Notes: generated from the letters alone by a model not told the origin. A stretch of 64,000 nt of DNA from Dyadobacter koreensis (GCF_900108855.1 NZ_FNXY01000007.1:248001-312000), one strand, 5' to 3'. Numbered from the stretch's first letter, positions 17,960 through 28,200 are shown. A program made the numbers and translations.

Positions 17960-19336
17960 ATGAATGCTACTAGATGTTGCTCTCTGCTGATCTTTTCGCT
18001 TTTTTTAACGATGCTTTTCGCATGCAATAAAAGCGATGACGATGTCACTTCTGAGGATGCCAGTATTACTGCCCTGACCTGTACTTCTGCGACATTCTCA
18101 ACTACTGCCATTAATGGAACGGCCTACTCAGGAACAGCTACGGTTCCCTACACAGGAGGAAATGCTGCGGCTTACAGTGCCGGCAGCGCTATTTCGTCTA
18201 CCGGAGTGACAGGGCTTACCGCGACCTTGCAGGCAGGTACACTGGCAAGTGGTGCCGGCAACCTGGCTTTTACCATTGCAGGTACTCCAACCTCTGCGGG
18301 AACGGCCAGTTTTGCGATCAGTTTTGGCAGCATCAGCTGCACAATGACGCTTACGGTATCAGCTTCGTCAACCAGTACAGTTGATTGCAGTAGCGCCACA
18401 ACAACGGTTGCCAAGGTAGTTTGTGCTGTAGAAGCCTTTAAGGCAACACTTACGGCCACACAGCTGGCTACCGTTCAACTTGACTTTACCAAGGCAAATG
18501 CAATCAAGTGGTCCAATTTGCCAGGCGGGGTAAGCATTCGTAACGGACTCGAATTTAGTACTTTGACTGCTGCACAGCTGACCGCCGCCAAAGCCGTGAT
18601 CGCTGCTGCATCCGGAACGACAGCCAACGATGGTTATGATGAATTCTCACAGGTCAATGCAGCAGACGATGTGCTTGGGACCAAGGCCGGTAGCGGGTAT
18701 TCTTCTGGTAAATATATCATCGCCTTTTTGGGTACACCAAGTGTTACAGGAACCTGGATGCTTCAATTTGGGGGTCACCACTATGCACAGAATATCACCT
18801 ATAATGCAGGGGCCGTGGCAAGTGCAACGCCTTCTCACCAGGGTATCGAGCCGAAAAACTGGACCTCTGGCACGACTACCTATGCTCCCATGGCTTTGGA
18901 GCATGATGCGATGGCTGCCATGCTGGCTTCACTGAGCACAGCTCAATTGGCGTCGGCGAAATTATCGACTACTTTCAGTGACGTTTCCCTGGGCCCAAAT
19001 AAAGACGGACAGTTTCCGACTACCAAGCTGGGTGTTGCAGTAAGTACGTTATCGGATGCGCAGAAACTTCTGGTTCTGGCGGCTATGAAACCCTGGACCA
19101 ATGATGTGGATGACGCTACGGGTACTGCGAATCTGAAACTATATGAAAATGAACTGGCTGGGACTTACATATCCTATTCAGGAAACGCAACGCTGACAAG
19201 CAACGCGGATTATGTGCGCATTGACGGCCCAAGTGTGTGGATCGAGTTTGTTTGTCAATCTGGTGTGGTTTATCAGAATGAAATCCACTACCACGCTGTT
19301 TATCGCGATCATACGCGCGATTATAACGGACTTTAA
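17960..19336 (+). CDS. DUF3500 family lipoprotein
   Basis: 458 residues. A lipoprotein signal (LLIFSLFLTMLFACNKSDDD, lipid Cys near 22) and a low-complexity Ala/Thr/Ser-rich domain (about 30-140) precede the DUF3500 domain (about 150-458). Marks of that domain are LQFGGHHYAQNITY, SHQGIEPKNW and the histidine-rich end QNEIHYHAVYRDHTRDY. Conserved histidines suggest metal binding, but the biochemical role of the family is not known to me. Its TAA shares one base with the ATG of the HupE-like gene. The codon-biased N-terminal repeat-like region probably acts as a surface stalk. Confidence 0.82.
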   Translation: MNATRCCSLLIFSLFLTMLFACNKSDDDVTSEDASITALTCTSATFSTTAINGTAYSGTATVPYTGGNAAAYSAGSAISSTGVTGLTATLQAGTLASGAGNLAFTIAGTPTSAGTASFAISFGSISCTMTLTVSASSTSTVDCSSATTTVAKVVCAVEAFKATLTATQLATVQLDFTKANAIKWSNLPGGVSIRNGLEFSTLTAAQLTAAKAVIAAASGTTANDGYDEFSQVNAADDVLGTKAGSGYSSGKYIIAFLGTPSVTGTWMLQFGGHHYAQNITYNAGAVASATPSHQGIEPKNWTSGTTTYAPMALEHDAMAAMLASLSTAQLASAKLSTTFSDVSLGPNKDGQFPTTKLGVAVSTLSDAQKLLVLAAMKPWTNDVDDATGTANLKLYENELAGTYISYSGNATLTSNADYVRIDGPSVWIEFVCQSGVVYQNEIHYHAVYRDHTRDYNGL

Positions 19337-20661
19337 TGAGCCATTTCATGTATAATGATATTTTCATCAGCCGTCCAAAACGACGGCTGATGTTTTCCAT
19401 CCTTTTGGTTTTTGTACTTTCTGTAAAGGGGTTCGCGCACCCGATGCCTAATTCAGTTGTGTTGCTTGATATTCAGCCCAAGCAGGTACTTATGGAGTTG
19501 CAGCTGCCTTTAAATGAGCTCGAACTGGCGTTCGGACATGATGTCAACAAGAATCCGTTGGGATTGCTTAACCGGCTAAGGCCTGAGTTGTCGGCATATC
19601 TGCTTAGCCATATCCATCCTATCAGTAGCGATGGCAGCGGATGGATCGTAAAGCTGTATGATTTACAGGTGCAACAGGTTCAGCAGAGCCCCAGCGGGCC
19701 TTATTATGAGCTGACGGCCGATCTGATGCTTACGCCTCCGGCTGGTTACAGCACCCGGGAATTTATTCTAAATTATGATATCATTTTGCACCAGGTTGCC
19801 ACACACTTCGCATTGATTTCTGTGCGGCAGGACTGGGAGGGCGGCGTATTTGCCAGCGAGCCGATCCGGTTGGGAGTGATCGACTGGGATACCCGAAACA
19901 ATGTCATCCATCCGTTTAAAGTCAGCCTGGGTGACGGCGGGACTTGGCAAGGTTTTAAACAAACAGCCGTTCTGGGCATGCACCACATTGCCGAAGGGAC
20001 AGACCATTTGCTTTTTTTGCTGGTACTTCTGCTTGCGGCACCATTACTGACAGTTGACGGCAAATGGGGAACGTTTGGAGGTGTGCGTTACAGTCTGGCC
20101 AGGTTATTGAAAATCGTCACCGCATTCACGATCGGACACTCGGTCACCCTTGTGGCAGGTGCGCTGGAGTGGTTTAGCTTTCCAGGTCAGCCCGTGGAAG
20201 TTCTTATTGCATTCTCTATTTTCATATCCGCTTTCCACGCGGTCAGACCTGTTTTTTTGGGTAAAGAGGCCTATGTTGCAGCCGGTTTCGGACTTATCCA
20301 CGGCATGGCATTCGCAGGTACACTCGTTGATCTGAACCTGAATTCGTTTCAGCTTGGGATGAGCATACTGGGCTTCAACCTGGGTATCGAGCTAATGCAG
20401 TTACTCGTCATAGCGGTAGTGTTTCCATGGCTGATGATTTTGAGCCGCACTAAACTGTATTCACCGTTAAGGATTGGCGGAGCGTTATTGTCGGCGGCGG
20501 CCGCAACCGGATGGATCATTGAAAGGATTACTTCAAAACCCAACGTGATAACGACAATCATGGATGTTACTGCTGGTCATGCATCGTGGATCTTAGTGGC
20601 ATTGGCTGTCTTAGCCATATTGAGCCTTTTTACCAGCAGAGCGAGGACCCAACTAGGTTAA
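19336..20661 (+). CDS. HupE/UreJ-like membrane protein
   Basis: 441 residues. A signal or first TM segment (SILLVFVLSVKGFAHPMPNS) precedes a periplasmic domain (about 30-200). The HupE/UreJ-2 membrane domain follows: GMHHIAEGTDHLLFLLVLLLAAPLL, TAFTIGHSVTLV, FISAFHAVRP and GLIHGMAFAGTL, with histidines inside membrane helices. HupE/UreJ relatives are linked to nickel or cobalt uptake. The long exported N-terminal domain is typical of Bacteroidota members that pair with DUF3500. Translational coupling to DUF3500 supports a joint function. The metal is not determinable here. Confidence 0.85.
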   Translation: MSHFMYNDIFISRPKRRLMFSILLVFVLSVKGFAHPMPNSVVLLDIQPKQVLMELQLPLNELELAFGHDVNKNPLGLLNRLRPELSAYLLSHIHPISSDGSGWIVKLYDLQVQQVQQSPSGPYYELTADLMLTPPAGYSTREFILNYDIILHQVATHFALISVRQDWEGGVFASEPIRLGVIDWDTRNNVIHPFKVSLGDGGTWQGFKQTAVLGMHHIAEGTDHLLFLLVLLLAAPLLTVDGKWGTFGGVRYSLARLLKIVTAFTIGHSVTLVAGALEWFSFPGQPVEVLIAFSIFISAFHAVRPVFLGKEAYVAAGFGLIHGMAFAGTLVDLNLNSFQLGMSILGFNLGIELMQLLVIAVVFPWLMILSRTKLYSPLRIGGALLSAAAATGWIIERITSKPNVITTIMDVTAGHASWILVALAVLAILSLFTSRARTQLG

Positions 20662-20683
20662 TTCAGGACAAAAAATTTTTAGC

Positions 20684-21289
20684 ATGATGAACAGTTTCAT
20701 ACATCGGATTTTATTTGATCCTCATAACTTCCAGTCTGTTGTACAGGCATGTGTCGCCGGTAACCGCTCAGCCCAGCGCGAGCTGTTTAAAAAGTATTTC
20801 AGTTATGGCAAAAGTATTTGCTTCAGATATACAGCCTCCCCGGAGGAAGCAGAAGAGGTGCTAAATGAAGGTTTTTTAAAGGTATTTAACAATCTGGGAA
20901 AATATGATCCTGATTATCCTTTTAAAGCCTGGCTTCGAACTATTATGGTAAACACCGCCATAAGTCACTATCGTAAGACCCGAAAATACAATGACGCCTG
21001 GGTCTCACTCGACCACTTTTCCGACTTCGATCTTGACGATAGTGATGATGTACTGAATCAGACTGCTACACAGGAAATATTGCAAGTCATTCAGCAGCTC
21101 AGGCCTATATACCGAACGGTCTTTCTAATGAACGCCGTAGATGGCTATGCACTAAACGAAATCTCAGAATTGCTGAATATGAATAATGCTACGGTCAGAT
21201 CACATTATTTCAGAGCAAGACAGGAGTTACGGGAGCGTCTGGCCCAGGAATATCCACATCTGTCTGGACGCATCGGTCAGATGAATTAA
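20684..21289 (+). CDS. ECF-type RNA polymerase sigma factor
   Basis: 201 residues with sigma-70 region 2 (SYGKSICFRYTASPEEAEEVLNEGFLKVF, then DPDYPFKAWLRTIMVNTAI) and region 4 (LRPIYRTVFLMNAVDGYALNEISELLNMNNATVRSHYFRARQEL). It starts 22 bases after the HupE-like gene in the same direction, so it may be co-transcribed. No anti-sigma factor follows, which is unusual for Bacteroidota ECF factors and leaves its control open. Confidence 0.92.
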   Translation: MMNSFIHRILFDPHNFQSVVQACVAGNRSAQRELFKKYFSYGKSICFRYTASPEEAEEVLNEGFLKVFNNLGKYDPDYPFKAWLRTIMVNTAISHYRKTRKYNDAWVSLDHFSDFDLDDSDDVLNQTATQEILQVIQQLRPIYRTVFLMNAVDGYALNEISELLNMNNATVRSHYFRARQELRERLAQEYPHLSGRIGQMN

Positions 21290-21749
21290 AATATTCCCCG
21301 GCCCAATCATTGCAGTGAAAATGCAGTGATGTTTGGAGTGGTGATTGCTATGCACCTGAATTAATGGTTATTGATCTTGCAGTATAAATAGCTTTGGTAT
21401 TTGTCTATTAGCTCTCCCAAGCTCATGAATTTGAAACCACATATTACCAACATCCGGATATCAAGAACATGTCGTTTTGGTTGAAATTGCTTATGTTAAA
21501 TAATTGATCTATATTTTTCGAACCACTGATAAACATTAATCGTTCGGTGGTCAATTTGCCACGTAATCAGATGGTTAAGCCATCAGACTTTGCCAAATTA
21601 TTTATCATATTTATAAATATAAAAGGTTTATCAACCATTCGGTGACATGTAAAAGTAGACAACTTGCTTTATAGAACTTTGCTGTAAAACTTTTTTAGGA
21701 TTATACAGGTAATGTAAAGAGCTATACGAAAAGTTAAACGAATAAGTGA
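21290..21749. other. intergenic region
   Basis: About 460 AT-rich bases between two convergent genes. I see no credible ORF, RNA gene or strong terminator hairpin. Confidence 0.4.
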
Positions 21750-23219
21750 TTAGTTATTTTTTACAGTTTGCTGCTTTTTTATTAAATCCAGTGTAAACTT
21801 TAAAGCGTCCCGGTATTCTACCTGATCATCCGGAACTACTCCCCGGAAATCAGTCTCTTTGGCGCCGATGTTGTAATATAAATTGTGCGATATGGTCAGT
21901 TCCATGTTTGTTACAGGAAGGTGTGTAGTGATGATATCTCCAAAGCTTACAATCAGTCCGCCTGTCTCCTGCCCTACTACTTTCCCGAGTTTGTAGTGAT
22001 GAATCGCCTGCGTAAAATCAGCAGCGGAAGAAAATGTAAAAGGGCTTGTCAGTACAAACAGCTGGCCATCAAACCGGTTGGAAAGGCTCTTTCTTTTAAT
22101 AAGTGGATATTCTTCCACTTCGATACTGCCATTTCTTTTATTCATCATCACTTCATAAGCAGTGCTGTTGCGATCCGTATTTGCATTGTTTTTATACCTT
22201 TCTTTTTGCAGACGGCTATATTTTGTAACCACTTTCGCGTATTGATTGAAGTCAGATTTGACAAAATAATGTAAAAATTCATCGCTAATTTCCGAGTCTC
22301 CTCCCAGATTAGACCTTAAATCAATGATGAGTTTGTCTACTTTTTGTTCTTTAAGAAGAGAAAACGTCGAATCTGCAAAACGCAGAAAAGTTGGTTTGTC
22401 TTCAAAACTTCGAAAGTCTATGATGGCCGCATTCAGACTATCCACCAGCCTCAAACTATAAGGTGCCTGACTAGGTGGTGCTTGACTTTCCTTTGGCTTA
22501 CGCGCGTTAAACTCCTTGTCGCTGATACCAGCAAGTGCAATTTTCTTTATTCCCTGTCCGGAAGCATAGGTAATTGTGTAGCTGCTATCGATGTTATACA
22601 ATTGTTTTAGATGCAATTGAAAAAATGAGCTCCCAAAGGCAAGGCGGAAATCCTGACTTTCTCCCGCGGTCATCTTCATGATATCATTTATTATTGTTTT
22701 GGATGCGATGTTGTTTATTGACAATATCTCTCCATTTACCGGTATGGGAATATCCAGATCAGGCAGTATAGGCCCCTGATAAGAAATATAAGGCTTTTTA
22801 ACTGAAAATTTCAGCCTGACCGGTATCCTGAACGGGTTAGGATACAGCGTATAAAATTCAGATAAGGGCATTGCCAGATCCGTATGCCCGTCTTCCAGCC
22901 TGACCAGTACAGGTTCTATGAGCTGATAAAAAAATAAAGTAGATAAAGGTTTGGTGATCTGCCGTTTCACATCAGCGATGTCTCTGTAAAACGAATCTTT
23001 GGGATACCGGTAATAAGGATCCGGATGCGTATCCTCTATAAATTTAACCAGGGAATCAATATCGCTTTTCAGCTTTTGAGGATCGTATTTTTTGGGTAAA
23101 TCCTGCGCCTGAACGATACAAAAGGCAGAACCCCTAACCAGGAAAAACGTAATCTGTAAAAACAATCTTAAAGTTGTAAACATAACGCTACTCTTCATTC
23201 TGCGGTAGTTAAATTTCAT
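21750..23219 (-). CDS. S41 family peptidase (C-terminal-processing-like)
   Basis: About 489 residues if the ATG at 23219 is used; an ATG at 23198 (MKSSVMFTTLRLF) gives a cleaner signal peptide ending IVQAQ. The catalytic S41 core is in the C-terminal half: KLIIDLRSNLGGDSEISDEF, LFVLTSPFTFSSAADFTQAI (Ser of the SSA motif) and GKVVGQETGG. The N-terminal part (LVRLEDGHTDLAMP) matches the helical cap of secreted Bacteroidota S41 proteins. Probably a periplasmic or lipid-anchored protease of unknown target. Confidence 0.88.
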   Translation of the reverse strand: MKFNYRRMKSSVMFTTLRLFLQITFFLVRGSAFCIVQAQDLPKKYDPQKLKSDIDSLVKFIEDTHPDPYYRYPKDSFYRDIADVKRQITKPLSTLFFYQLIEPVLVRLEDGHTDLAMPLSEFYTLYPNPFRIPVRLKFSVKKPYISYQGPILPDLDIPIPVNGEILSINNIASKTIINDIMKMTAGESQDFRLAFGSSFFQLHLKQLYNIDSSYTITYASGQGIKKIALAGISDKEFNARKPKESQAPPSQAPYSLRLVDSLNAAIIDFRSFEDKPTFLRFADSTFSLLKEQKVDKLIIDLRSNLGGDSEISDEFLHYFVKSDFNQYAKVVTKYSRLQKERYKNNANTDRNSTAYEVMMNKRNGSIEVEEYPLIKRKSLSNRFDGQLFVLTSPFTFSSAADFTQAIHHYKLGKVVGQETGGLIVSFGDIITTHLPVTNMELTISHNLYYNIGAKETDFRGVVPDDQVEYRDALKFTLDLIKKQQTVKNN

Positions 23220-23264
23220 GGCTAATAGAATAATCCCAACCTGAGCAGTGGGCTTCGATATCAA

Positions 23265-23882
23265 TACGATGCAACTTTTTACAGAAATGTTGCATGAGCA
23301 GCGATTTTCTTGATATATATTCCTGAATGAACCGTTTGATCAATCCCTTAACCGCTTAATTACAAAGTGTCACTTACATCCACACGAGAGTCTATTTTAT
23401 CCTCGGCAAGATCTTTCAGGCCTTAAAAAAGCATAATTAAAAACAGCAGGAAACATCGGCGCGCAAACCTGCCGGGTTTATTTTGAACTATCCGCTGACA
23501 CCTCCCCGGCACCCATTTACCGCTAAATAAATATTTCCGGGTTTTATATCACTTTTATGCGAACTAATTTGCTACTTAGGGTTACAATCTAACCTTCCCT
23601 ATATATGACAACGTTATTGAAATCTCTATGTTTGCTTCTTTGTAGAAATTCTTCCTTGAAAGTTCTGGGTAATCTTTAGCTTTTTCTTTGTTGGGATTGG
23701 TGGTTGGTAGCTTGATGGGGGTTTGGCTCTGTTGGTGGTGGTTAAAGACTAACTGCTTTTTGCTGTGAATTACCCATGTGTCTATTCATATCTCTCCCTT
23801 TAATTGTTCAAATAAATACGATAAGTACGATAGAACTTTCGCATACTTAGATAGTTAGCTGATATAATAAACAACGACACCG
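23265..23882. other. intergenic region, core-to-island boundary
   Basis: About 600 bases without a supportable gene. Composition changes from mixed to strongly AT-rich near 23770, just before the first island gene. A T/G-rich stretch at 23680-23760 has no recognisable coding pattern. Confidence 0.4.
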
Positions 23883-25691
23883 ATGACAATTCAAGAAAAA
23901 ATTGAAAATATTCTGATAAACGAAAATGCTTATTTTTATGAGAATAGCGATAATGTTCAGATTTCTAATAATAAGATTACAGAAATTTTCAGAATTGTAT
24001 CATCTGTAAAAACAGGTAACTATCTTTTAAATTCTATTCGTTTAAGATTAAATCAAAATGAGAACATCTACTATTCTATTTGTGTCTTTAAATATACGAC
24101 AAAACCTACATTCATCGAAGAGGAATTGCCAAATTGGGATGAGGAAAAGATTGCATATTTACTTATTGTTGAAATAGAAGACTACATAGTAATAAGTAAA
24201 AAAAATATAAGTAAACTTCAAGATTTTTTAAAACAATTCAAACCGTTAGACTATTCTGTTTTATCTACCTTATTTGTAACAGACGATACAAGTTTTGAGA
24301 AGTTTTCGCTTAAAAATTTAAATGTCTCTGACAAAGCTCTTAGAGAAAAAACAGTTGAAGCAATTGATTTAAAAGAAAACTTCTCTGCTCTTGGAGCCAA
24401 TAATTATTTACTAAATTCTTTAAGGTTGAAAAATAATGATGAGAAAACATCCTTGATGTTAAACTCATCCCGCATTAATAAATTTGGCAAGAAGAATTCG
24501 ATAGACAATTTTTGCCTTTGGTCTAAAAATCTAGTTCATCAAATTAAAAGCCATGTAAACACTAGTACATTCTTGTCAATTTTTGCTGAACCACAAGATT
24601 ATGAAACTCTTAAAGATGGATTAATTCCAATTTCTATACTGTTCAATTTTAGTAATATTTATACAGATTTTGAGCAAGGAGTAATCAATCGAGTTATAGT
24701 TAGATATACACTTGAAGATGGAAGGATTCACGATAAGGAAATCAATCTAATTGATTTCCTTGCAAAATTTGAAAGACTATGTAAAGTGGACACTGTTGCT
24801 GGAGTTAACTTAATTAAAAATAAAACTAGTAAAGACTTAGAAATAAAACTTAATGACAAATCAATAACAATACGTTCTCAGAAATTAAAGAACGTGAAGC
24901 TTATACAAGATAATGGAAATGAAATTTCAGTAATCGACTACATAAATGGTAAAAATTCATTTATCATCAACTTTGACAATATAGATTTAGCATATTCAAA
25001 TAGAAAATTGTTTAAAGACAGTCGCCTTATTGGAAATATTCCCAACTTTTTGAAAATATTTAAAACGCATAATTACCTTAATAATATTACATCAGAAAAA
25101 GGCGCATTCTTAACGACTTCAACCTCATTTGAAAGCAATTCACTCTTCGGATTTGTAGAAAACAATTTTCTAAATGACTTTGATTATTTTATCTGTGATG
25201 ATTTATCAAAAGAATGGGCAGACCATATTGGAATTTCTGAAAACAAAATTTCGTTTTTTCATTCAAAACATAAAACATCCAATGCTTCTGCTTCTGCATT
25301 TCAGGATATAGTTGGACAAGCTCAAAAAAATCTTGGTAATTTGACACCACAAGATTTTCAATTGGAAAGCAAAAGAAATATTTGGAATTCGACATACAAT
25401 AGTTCAGACCGAGTAAATACATTAATAGTTAGAAGCAGAAGAGGTCAGAATTCAGACCAAATTATTGACCAATTCAAAGAGACAATAAAAAATCCTTATC
25501 TCAGAAAAGAAGTAATTCTTGTCATAGATTTTATTTCAAAAGCAAATCTTGAAACATATTTAGACGATTTGGTTAATGGAGTATATTTTGCTGAGAGGAA
25601 TGAAACAATACAAATATTATGGTTTATTTCATCATTAATTTCTAGTTGTCAGGAGCTAAATACAGAAGTAACAATATATTGCAAACCATAA
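23883..25691 (+). CDS. unknown 602-residue protein, possible defence nuclease
   Basis: No family confidently recognised. It is AT-rich with codon use unlike the flanking genes. The C-terminal third contains DYFICDDLSKEWADHIGI, ISFFHSKHKT and SASAFQDIVGQAQKNL (about 445-500). This acidic/E-W-A-D, H-x-K, SASAF pattern recalls the C-terminal domain of large sporadic defence-island proteins and could be a PD-(D/E)xK-like nuclease fold. The rest is mixed alpha/beta without motifs. It is followed by an attC-like hairpin and then a GHKL-ATPase/nuclease gene, consistent with an accessory cassette. Confidence 0.6.
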   Translation: MTIQEKIENILINENAYFYENSDNVQISNNKITEIFRIVSSVKTGNYLLNSIRLRLNQNENIYYSICVFKYTTKPTFIEEELPNWDEEKIAYLLIVEIEDYIVISKKNISKLQDFLKQFKPLDYSVLSTLFVTDDTSFEKFSLKNLNVSDKALREKTVEAIDLKENFSALGANNYLLNSLRLKNNDEKTSLMLNSSRINKFGKKNSIDNFCLWSKNLVHQIKSHVNTSTFLSIFAEPQDYETLKDGLIPISILFNFSNIYTDFEQGVINRVIVRYTLEDGRIHDKEINLIDFLAKFERLCKVDTVAGVNLIKNKTSKDLEIKLNDKSITIRSQKLKNVKLIQDNGNEISVIDYINGKNSFIINFDNIDLAYSNRKLFKDSRLIGNIPNFLKIFKTHNYLNNITSEKGAFLTTSTSFESNSLFGFVENNFLNDFDYFICDDLSKEWADHIGISENKISFFHSKHKTSNASASAFQDIVGQAQKNLGNLTPQDFQLESKRNIWNSTYNSSDRVNTLIVRSRRGQNSDQIIDQFKETIKNPYLRKEVILVIDFISKANLETYLDDLVNGVYFAERNETIQILWFISSLISSCQELNTEVTIYCKP

Positions 25692-25695
25692 ATTA

Positions 25696-25842
25696 CATCA
25701 GCTAACATCAGTTTGGCAAAATGGCGGGTTTAGTGCTAAATTCAAGTTCAGTTTTTCAATTGGACTTTATTGTGCTTCGATTTCCGCCACTTCGCCAAGC
25801 TGAAAAACGTTGTCTTATGCTTCGTAGCGCATCAACCTAACT
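25696..25842 (+). repeat. attC-like palindromic cassette end
   Basis: An imperfect hairpin of about 92 bases. AGTTTGGCAAAATGGCGG (25710-25727) pairs with CCGCCACTTCGCCAAGCT (25784-25801) at 15 of 18 positions. The inner arms AAGTTCAGTT (25744-25753) and AATTGGACTT (25758-25767) pair at 8 of 10. The left edge CATCAGCTAACATCAGTTTGGC (25696-25717, split here as CATCAGCTAAC + ATCAGTTTGGC) recurs in part after the next gene at 27602. Such sites between AT-rich orphan genes resemble integron-type gene-cassette ends. Confidence 0.6.
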
Positions 25843-27599
25843 ATGACAAAAAAAGCAAACTTTCAAGTTGACCCAAAACTCGCCGAACTTTTAGGTGAAA
25901 CCTATAAGTCGACAGAAGATGCGACCAAAGAATTAGTGGACAATGCCTTTGACGCTGATGCAGATAATATTTGGGTAACTCTTCCTGCACCTTTGACACC
26001 TGATGCAGTTGTAACAATTGTCGACGATGGAACAGGAATGAAAGAGCATGAACTTAGAACAGAATATTTAAAAATTGCAAGTAGTAGACTATTAAGAAAA
26101 GGCGAAAAGACGTATAACAAGCAAAGAACTGTAAAAGGCAGAAAAGGAATTGGTAAATTTTCAGGGCTTATGGTTGCTGAAATTATGGAAATCAAGACGA
26201 AGGCAGGCGGCAAGGAAACAACATTGATAATTACAAAAGAAGAATTAGCCAAAGAAAAATACGACTTAGAAAAGGTAGATCTTCCAATTAGTGTAACTGA
26301 CTGCCCTAAAAATGAACACGGAACAACAATTACTCTTAAAGGACTTAACCAAAACTTTGATTTTCCTAACCCAGAAAAATTAAAGCAAATTTTAGTTTGG
26401 GATTATGGTCGTGTTTCAGATTTATCAATTTTCGTAAATGACGAAAAAATTGGCATTCAAGATTTTCAAGGTAAGACAATCGAAAAAAACATAGTTCTAG
26501 AAAATGGGAAAACAGCCAAAATTATTTATAAATCACCGACAAACCAGTTGGTAGAGCAGGGTTGATTTACCGAGTTGGTAATAAAATTGTCGGCAGACCG
26601 GAGAACTTTTTAAAAGATGATGACCTAATTCCTGATAAACTCAAAAAAAGGGTAGTAGGAGAAATTATTTGTGACGATTTAGAAGACTACGTAACAGCCG
26701 ATTGGGGAGCAATCGTTGAGAACAGTAAATTAAATGAAAGCATAAGATGTTCTGTAAAAATCGAACTTACCGATTCCTTGAATTCAGTTTTCAAGACAGA
26801 TATGCACTTAGCTCGACAGAGGTACAATCAAAAGATAAATAGAGAACTTCAAAAATTACCTGAATATAAAAGACAATTTGCAGAAAAATCTTTGCAACGA
26901 GTGTTAGAAAAATTCTACGGTGAACCCGAAGACAAAGTAAATACCATCATCTCTGTAATGGTTGATGCAATCGAAAAAGATTATTATTGGAATGTCATTC
27001 ATAATATTGAAAGTTCAAGGGATGGCGATATTGAAAAATTTGCAGAAGCATTGTCAGACTTTGGCTTTCTTGAAATGTCAATAGTTACTGGGCAAGCGAC
27101 AAACCGACTTCGATTTTTAGATGAATTAGATTTGCTAAACCAAAACCCCAAAATACTTGAAGCTACAATCCACAAAGCATTAGAACACAACTTATGGGTT
27201 TTAGGAAGCGAATATTCTTTAATATTTTCCAATAAAACACTGGCTTCCGCTCTTGAAAAATACTTAGGTGAAAAGTTTACTGGTGAAAGAGCCAACAAAA
27301 GACCAGACTTGTTTTTAGGAGAAGATATTCTACGAAGACATCTGCTTATTGAATTTAAGCGACCATCTGAAACAATCGGCAGAGACGCAGAGAATCAAGC
27401 GATAAAATACAGAGACGATTTAAACACAGTTATTCACAACAAAAAAATAAAAATACTGGTTATTGGCGGAACAGTTGATCCTGCAATATCATCACATAAT
27501 GAAAGAGACGATGTTACACTACTAAGTTACACAAACTTAATTTCAACAGCAAGGACACAGCTTGACTGGTTATTACATGAACTCAAAGCCGAGAAATAG
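25843..27599 (+). pseudogene. GHKL ATPase with C-terminal PD-(D/E)xK nuclease, frameshifted
   Basis: Two frames, 25843-26565 (240 codons) and 26562-27599 (345 codons), read as one protein of about 585 residues with a one-base shift at about 26560. Part one has the GHKL ATP site: KELVDNAFDADA (30-40), VDDGTGM (60-66) and GRKGIGKFSGL (99-109). Part two continues IYRVGNKIVGRP and ends in a nuclease-like domain: ALEHNLWVLGSEYSLI, RPDLFLGED and LLIEFKRP with E264-x-K266, as in DUF4263/Shedu-type enzymes. It could be a defence effector. The shift may be inactivating, programmed (TTGA overlap) or a sequence error. Confidence 0.75.
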
Positions 27600-27601
27600 C
27601 A

Positions 27602-27623
27602 CAGCAGGTAACATTGCGTTGGC
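27602..27623 (+). repeat. partial copy of the cassette-end repeat
   Basis: CAGCAGGTAACATTGCG followed by TTGGC matches the left edge of the hairpin at 25696-25717 at 15 of 22 positions, and lies at the same place relative to the preceding stop codon. The right half of the hairpin is not seen, so this site is probably truncated. Confidence 0.45.
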
Positions 27624-27830
27624 TTTATAGGGTCTAACGAATATAGGCTCAACATTTGAAATACCGCTCAACCGTGGCCCGTCTCCTCACAAATCCATTG
27701 CCAAACACCACGAAAAACAACCTTAAAAAACTAAAAACACGCACCATCGTGTAACAACTATGGCAGCCGGAGCAATGAAGCCTTCCAGCAACCATGGATT
27801 TAACAGTGTGTTGTGTAAAACCAATTTAAA

Positions 27831-28200
27831 TCAATCAGGAAACAACGACCTGTTTAAACCCGGAAGTAATGTAAGGGCGTTTTTGTAATAAACCTTTTTT
27901 AGTATCTGGTCGCTTAGCCCCATAGCATACATATTCCAGTGCGCGTGGTATCTTTTATGATAAGGGAAATACTCTTCATTGGTTTCCAGCACCCGAAAAT
28001 AGGTGTTATACTCCGAAGGAACCCAGGAGTCTTCGCCAAAGAGAATCCTGTCCTGATATTTTTCAAAAAAACAAAGGGCCATAGCGGTTTGTCTGCCAAG
28101 TTCAGCAATAACGGCTCCAAATTCGGTGTACATATTTGGAAGCTCATCCATGAGCAAATCCGGCAGATGGATGATTTTGGGAAGCTTATAATCTCTATTT
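27831..28200 (-). pseudogene. amidohydrolase (COG2159-type) C-terminal fragment
   Basis: The readable tail (YTEFGAVIAELGRQ, FFEKYQDRILFGEDSW, YNTYFRVLETNEEYFPYH, KVYYKNALTLLPG, ending RSLFPD) is the C-terminal third of a TIM-barrel metal-dependent hydrolase, with the catalytic Asp in GEDSW. The N-terminal two thirds are missing, and the fragment abuts the stop of the S41 gene. A start-like codon upstream reads through unrelated sequence. It is non-functional. Confidence 0.75.
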
